NCBI RefSeq assembly: GCF_002776525.5
Contig: NC_045436.1
Location: 9,679,294-9,743,293 of the forward strand
Length of the DNA: 64,000 nt
Source of the DNA: Piliocolobus tephrosceles
Lineage: Eukaryota; Chordata; Mammalia; Primates; Cercopithecidae
Direction of reading: 5' to 3'
Position 1 is the first letter of the stretch; the number at the start of each line of letters is the position of its first letter. Below the pieces are notes generated by a model. It ran no database searches. It saw only the letters and a list, made by a program, of their open reading frames with translations, and had not been told where the DNA came from. Both the position numbers and the translations under genes were made by a program. Below are positions 60,821 to 64,000 of the stretch, piece by piece.

Positions 60821-61145
60821 TAGTCATCCTTTGATATTTACGGGGGATTGGTTCCAGGATCCCCCTGCAGATATTAAAATCCATGGATGCTCAAGTCCCC
60901 TATGCAAAATGGCACAGTTTTTACTTATAACCTACATACATTCTCCCGTGTACTTTAAAAAATATCTTGATTACTTATAATACCTAATTCAATGTAAATG
61001 CTGTGTAAATTGTTGTCATATGTATTTTTTATTTGTATTAATTATTATAGTATAGTTACTTTTTATTGTTTTTTTCTAATATTTAAAATCTGAGGTTGGT
61101 TGAATCTACAGGTGTGGAACAAACGAATACGAAAGGCCAACCACA
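60821..61145 (+). mobile_element. MER2 (Tigger-related nonautonomous DNA transposon)
   Basis: Starts TAGTCATCCTTTGATATTTA and 'gggggattggttccaggatcccc', continues 'atccatggatgctcaagtcccctatgcaaaatggcacagt' and 'ttacttataatacctaattcaatgtaaatgctgtgtaaattgttgt', ends 'ggttggttgaatctacaggtgtggaacaaacgaatacgaaaggcca'. Ends are inverted repeats in the family. The 85- and 94-codon frames here overlap MER2 and unique sequence and are not genes. Confidence 0.93.
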
Positions 61146-61302
61146 TAAAGCATTTGTAGCAATGCCTGGCAATACTACTGGCACTACTACATACAGTGTC
61201 TCATCATTTCGTGTCCACTTGCTAAAGTTGGCTGCCCTTTTAACCTTCAAGAAGGAAGCCATATTAACAAGGGATTTTCCTTCTATGGGCAAGTTACACA
61301 TA

Positions 61303-63676
61303 CAGGCATACACTGGGATATATTGCAGATTGGGTTCCAGGCCACTGAAATAAAGCCAATAAGGCAATAAAGTGAGTTACACAAATATATCTTGTTTCTT
61401 TCTCAGTGTACATAAAAGTTATTTTTACACTGTACTGTAGTCTATTAATTCAATAGCATTATGCCTAAAAATTTACATACCTTAATTAAAATGTGTTTTG
61501 TTGCTGAAAAATGCGAAGTATCTTCTGAGCCTGTAGCAAATTATAATCCTTATGCTGGTGGAGGGTCTTGCCTCAATGTGGATGGCTGCTGACTGATTAG
61601 GGTAGCTGTGGTTCCTCACGGTTGGGGTGTCTGGCAATTTCTTAAAACAAGACAACAATGAGATTTGCCACATTGATTGACTTCCTTTCATGAAAGATTT
61701 CTCTGTAACATCTGATGCCATTTGATAGCATTTTACCCAAAGTAGAACTTTCAAAATTGAAGTCAATTATCTCAAACCCTGACACTGCTTTATCAACTGA
61801 GTGTATGTATTATTCTAAATCCTTTGCTGTCATTTCAACAGTGTTCACAGCGTCTTCACCACTGGTGGATTCTATCTCAAAGAAGCCACTTTCTTTGCTC
61901 CTCCATAAGGAATAACACCTCATTCTCTTCAAGTTTTATCATGAAATTGCAGAAATTCATTCACACCTTCAGGCTTCACTTGTAATTCTAGTTATCTTGC
62001 TATTTCGGCCAAATCTGAAATTAATGCCTGCACTGATGTCATGAACCCCAGAAAGTCATCTATGAGCACTAGAATAAACTTCTTTCATTCTCCAGTTAAT
62101 GGTAATATTTTGACTTCCTCTCATGAATCACTTATGTTCTTAAGGGCATCTAGACTGGTGAATCCTTTCCTGGTTTTCAACTGACTTCTCCCAGATCCAT
62201 CAGAGGAATCACTATCTATAGTCTTCTGAAATGTGTTTCTTAAATAGTAAGAATTGAAACTTGAAATTACTCTTTTATCCATGAGCTGCAGAATGGTTGT
62301 TGTGCTAGCAGGCATGAAAACAACGTTGACCTTTTTATCTCTCCATCAGAGCTCTTGGGTGACTAGGTACATTGTCAATAAGCAGTAATATTTTGAAAAG
62401 AGCTTATAATTCTGAGCAGTGGGTCTTGAAAGTGGTCTTAAAATATCCAGTAAACTATACTATTAACAGACGTGCTGTCATCAAGGCCTTGTTCTTCCAT
62501 TTACTGAGCATAGGCAGAATAGATTTACCATGATTGTTTAGCGCCCTGGGATTTTTAGAATTGTAAGTGAGCATTGGCTTCAACTTAAAGTCACCAGCTA
62601 TCTTAGCCTCTAACAAGAGAGTCAGCCTGTCTTTTGAGAATTTTAAGCCAGGCCTTGATCTCTCTAGCTATGAGATTTCTAGGTTCTATCTTCTTCCAAT
62701 AGAAGGCTGTTTGATCTACACTGAAAATCTGTTGTTTAGTGTAGTCACATTCACAATGATCTTACCTATGATTTTCTGGGTAATTTGCTGCAGTTTCTAC
62801 CTCAGCACTTGCTGCTTTACCTTGCACTTTTATTCTATCTCAAAGAAGATCTTTAAACCCCATGAACCAACCTCTGCCGACTTCCAATTTTGTCTTCTGC
62901 AGCCTCCTCACCTCTCTCAGCCTTCATAAAATTGAAGAGTGTTAAGACCTTGCTCTGGATCAGGCTTTGGCTTAAGGGAATGTTGTGGCTGGTTAGATCT
63001 TCAATTCAGATCTTTAAAACTTTCTCCATATCAGCAATAAGGCTGTTTCACTTTCCTGTCACTCATGTGTTCATCAAAATAGCACTTTTAATTTCCTTCA
63101 AGAAGTTTTTCTTTGCGTTCACATCTTGGCTAAGTGGCACAAGAAGCCTAGCTTTTGCCCTGTCTCAGCTTTCAACATGCCTTACTCACTAAACTTAATC
63201 ATTTCTAGCTTTTCATTTAAAGTGAGAGATGTGTGACTCTTCCTTTCACTTCAACACTTATGGACCATTTTAGGGTCCATTTAAGTCCATTTATTGGCCT
63301 AATTTCAAAACTTGTATAACAAGGATAAGCAGACCTGAGGAGAGGGAGAGGAACAGCCAGTCGTTGGAGCAGTAGGAACACACACAAAATTTATCTGTTG
63401 AGTTCACTGTCTTATATGGTGACATTTCTTGGTACCCTAAAAGAATTACAATAGTAACATTAAAGAGCATTGATCACAGGTCATCACAACAGATATAATA
63501 ATAATGAAAACATTTTAAATATTGTAAGAATTACCAAAATGTAGCAAAGAAACCAAAAGTGAGCACATGTTATTGGGAAAATGGTGCTGATACATTTGTT
63601 CAAGGGAAAGTTGCCACAAACCTTCCATTTTTGAAAAATGCAGTATCTGTAAAGTGCAATGAAAGTATGCTATATT
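61303..63676 (-). mobile_element. Tigger1 DNA transposon, nearly full length
   Basis: About 2.37 kb, close to the 2.4 kb family length. Left end CAGGCATACACTGGGATATAT matches the Tigger1 terminus; right end near 63666-63676 (AAGTATGCTATA) is the degraded inverted copy (consensus GAGGTATGCCTG). Sequence is collinear with Tigger1 throughout: 'ggcttcaacttaaagtcaccagc', 'tcaagttttatcatga', 'cagagctcttgggtgacta'. Transposase is on the minus strand and broken. Tigger elements are Tc1/mariner-superfamily (pogo group) and stopped moving in primates tens of millions of years ago. Confidence 0.95.
61515..63268 (-). pseudogene. Tigger1 transposase pseudogene
   Basis: The family's transposase (CENP-B-type N-terminal DNA-binding domain, central DDE catalytic domain, acidic C-terminus; acts in the nucleus on its own terminal repeats) is recognisable in pieces. 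The start ATG is kept at 63266-63268, but codon 6 is TGA, followed by further stops and shifts. A conserved stretch at 62121-62315 still reads MPASTTTILQLMD... YYLRNTFQKT, the region after the catalytic core. The SLLSCFKKLPDTP part near 61630 is the C-terminal segment. The gene is dead; length is near that of the family. Confidence 0.9.
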
Positions 63677-64000
63677 ACAGGCATACTTACATCTTTCATC
63701 TTTGGCTAGTAAAACACCTCTGAATACTCACATAACATCTTCTCAAGGTAAATCACTGGGGTGTAACTTTTATAAATAAGTTGTGATATTTCTATTATGT
63801 CTGCCTTTTGAGATGGAGAATATTAATGCTGAAAATATGCTTTAATTCAGAGTAATTTTTCAGTTTTTCATGATGAACCTAGCATCACAGTTTTCACAAA
63901 TGCTATACTGATAAATGAATGATCTTAAAGTATTGGTATAGCACAGAAATTGTTTTGTAGAATCAAATAAATTCAGGGATAAGGGTGTGGAAACCATAAT
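63677..64000. other. unique sequence to the right edge
   Basis: AT-rich, no gene or repeat family recognised. The first bases repeat a Tigger-end-like ACAGGCATACTTAC at 63677-63690, possibly part of the transposon end or a coincidence. Confidence 0.4.

Noticed and set aside
62567..63192. 120- and 100-codon plus-strand frames near the right edge
   Set aside because: They run antisense to the Tigger1 transposase and share its sequence; chance open frames on the noncoding strand.
1..64000. CRISPR arrays, prokaryotic operons, phage or integron features
   Set aside because: Sequence is primate nuclear DNA; the direct repeats seen are microsatellites, minisatellites or SINE/LINE copies.

Overview
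This is a stretch of primate nuclear DNA, most likely from an Old World monkey (macaque, baboon, vervet or a relative). Alu SINEs occur in both orientations, and several young ones carry the AluY variant I know from Old World monkey genomes. In sense orientation the variant reads CTAGCCGGGCGAGGTGG in the middle, GGCGTAAACCC in the right arm and GAGATCCGGCCACTGC near the end (6270-6572, 12994-13310, 23452-23729, 59824-60122). Human AluY lacks this combination. The rest is an AT-rich background with L1, L2, MIR, hAT-Charlie, Tigger and MLT1 remnants, as expected of a gene-poor mammalian isochore.

Layout. 1-3413 is the 3' half of a decayed sense L1. 3.4-32.6 kb is AT-rich DNA with Alus, L2 and MIR pieces, MER5 and MER1-type copies, two MLT1 LTRs and a long antisense L1M at 25.2-27.9 kb. 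32.6-41.3 kb is almost free of recognisable repeats. 41.4-43.5 kb is a strong CpG island, the only clear promoter here; it has good splice-donor sequences on both strands and probably holds one or more first exons. 43.5-54 kb has a compound AC/TA minisatellite, an L2, an MLT1 LTR, an antisense L1 3' end, a repeat-poor block (50.0-52.7 kb) and an Alu. 54-58.5 kb is MLT1, then sense L1M fragments split by Alus. 58.9-63.7 kb is rich in DNA transposons: a MER3-type copy, another hAT-like element, MER2, and a nearly full-length Tigger1 with a broken transposase.

I recognise no complete protein-coding exon. Open frames longer than 60 codons are explained by Alu, L1 and Tigger sequence, by low-codon-bias AT-rich DNA, or by the GC-rich island, where stop codons are rare. 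The gene served by the island cannot be named from this sequence. The window probably lies in long introns or intergenic DNA around the 5' end of a gene, possibly with divergent transcription. No CRISPR array, operon, tRNA, rRNA or viral genome was seen. I found no convincing undescribed system; the items most worth checking are the promoter island, two perfect hairpins near 38.8 kb, and a helically phased TACGTCA repeat at 39.25 kb.
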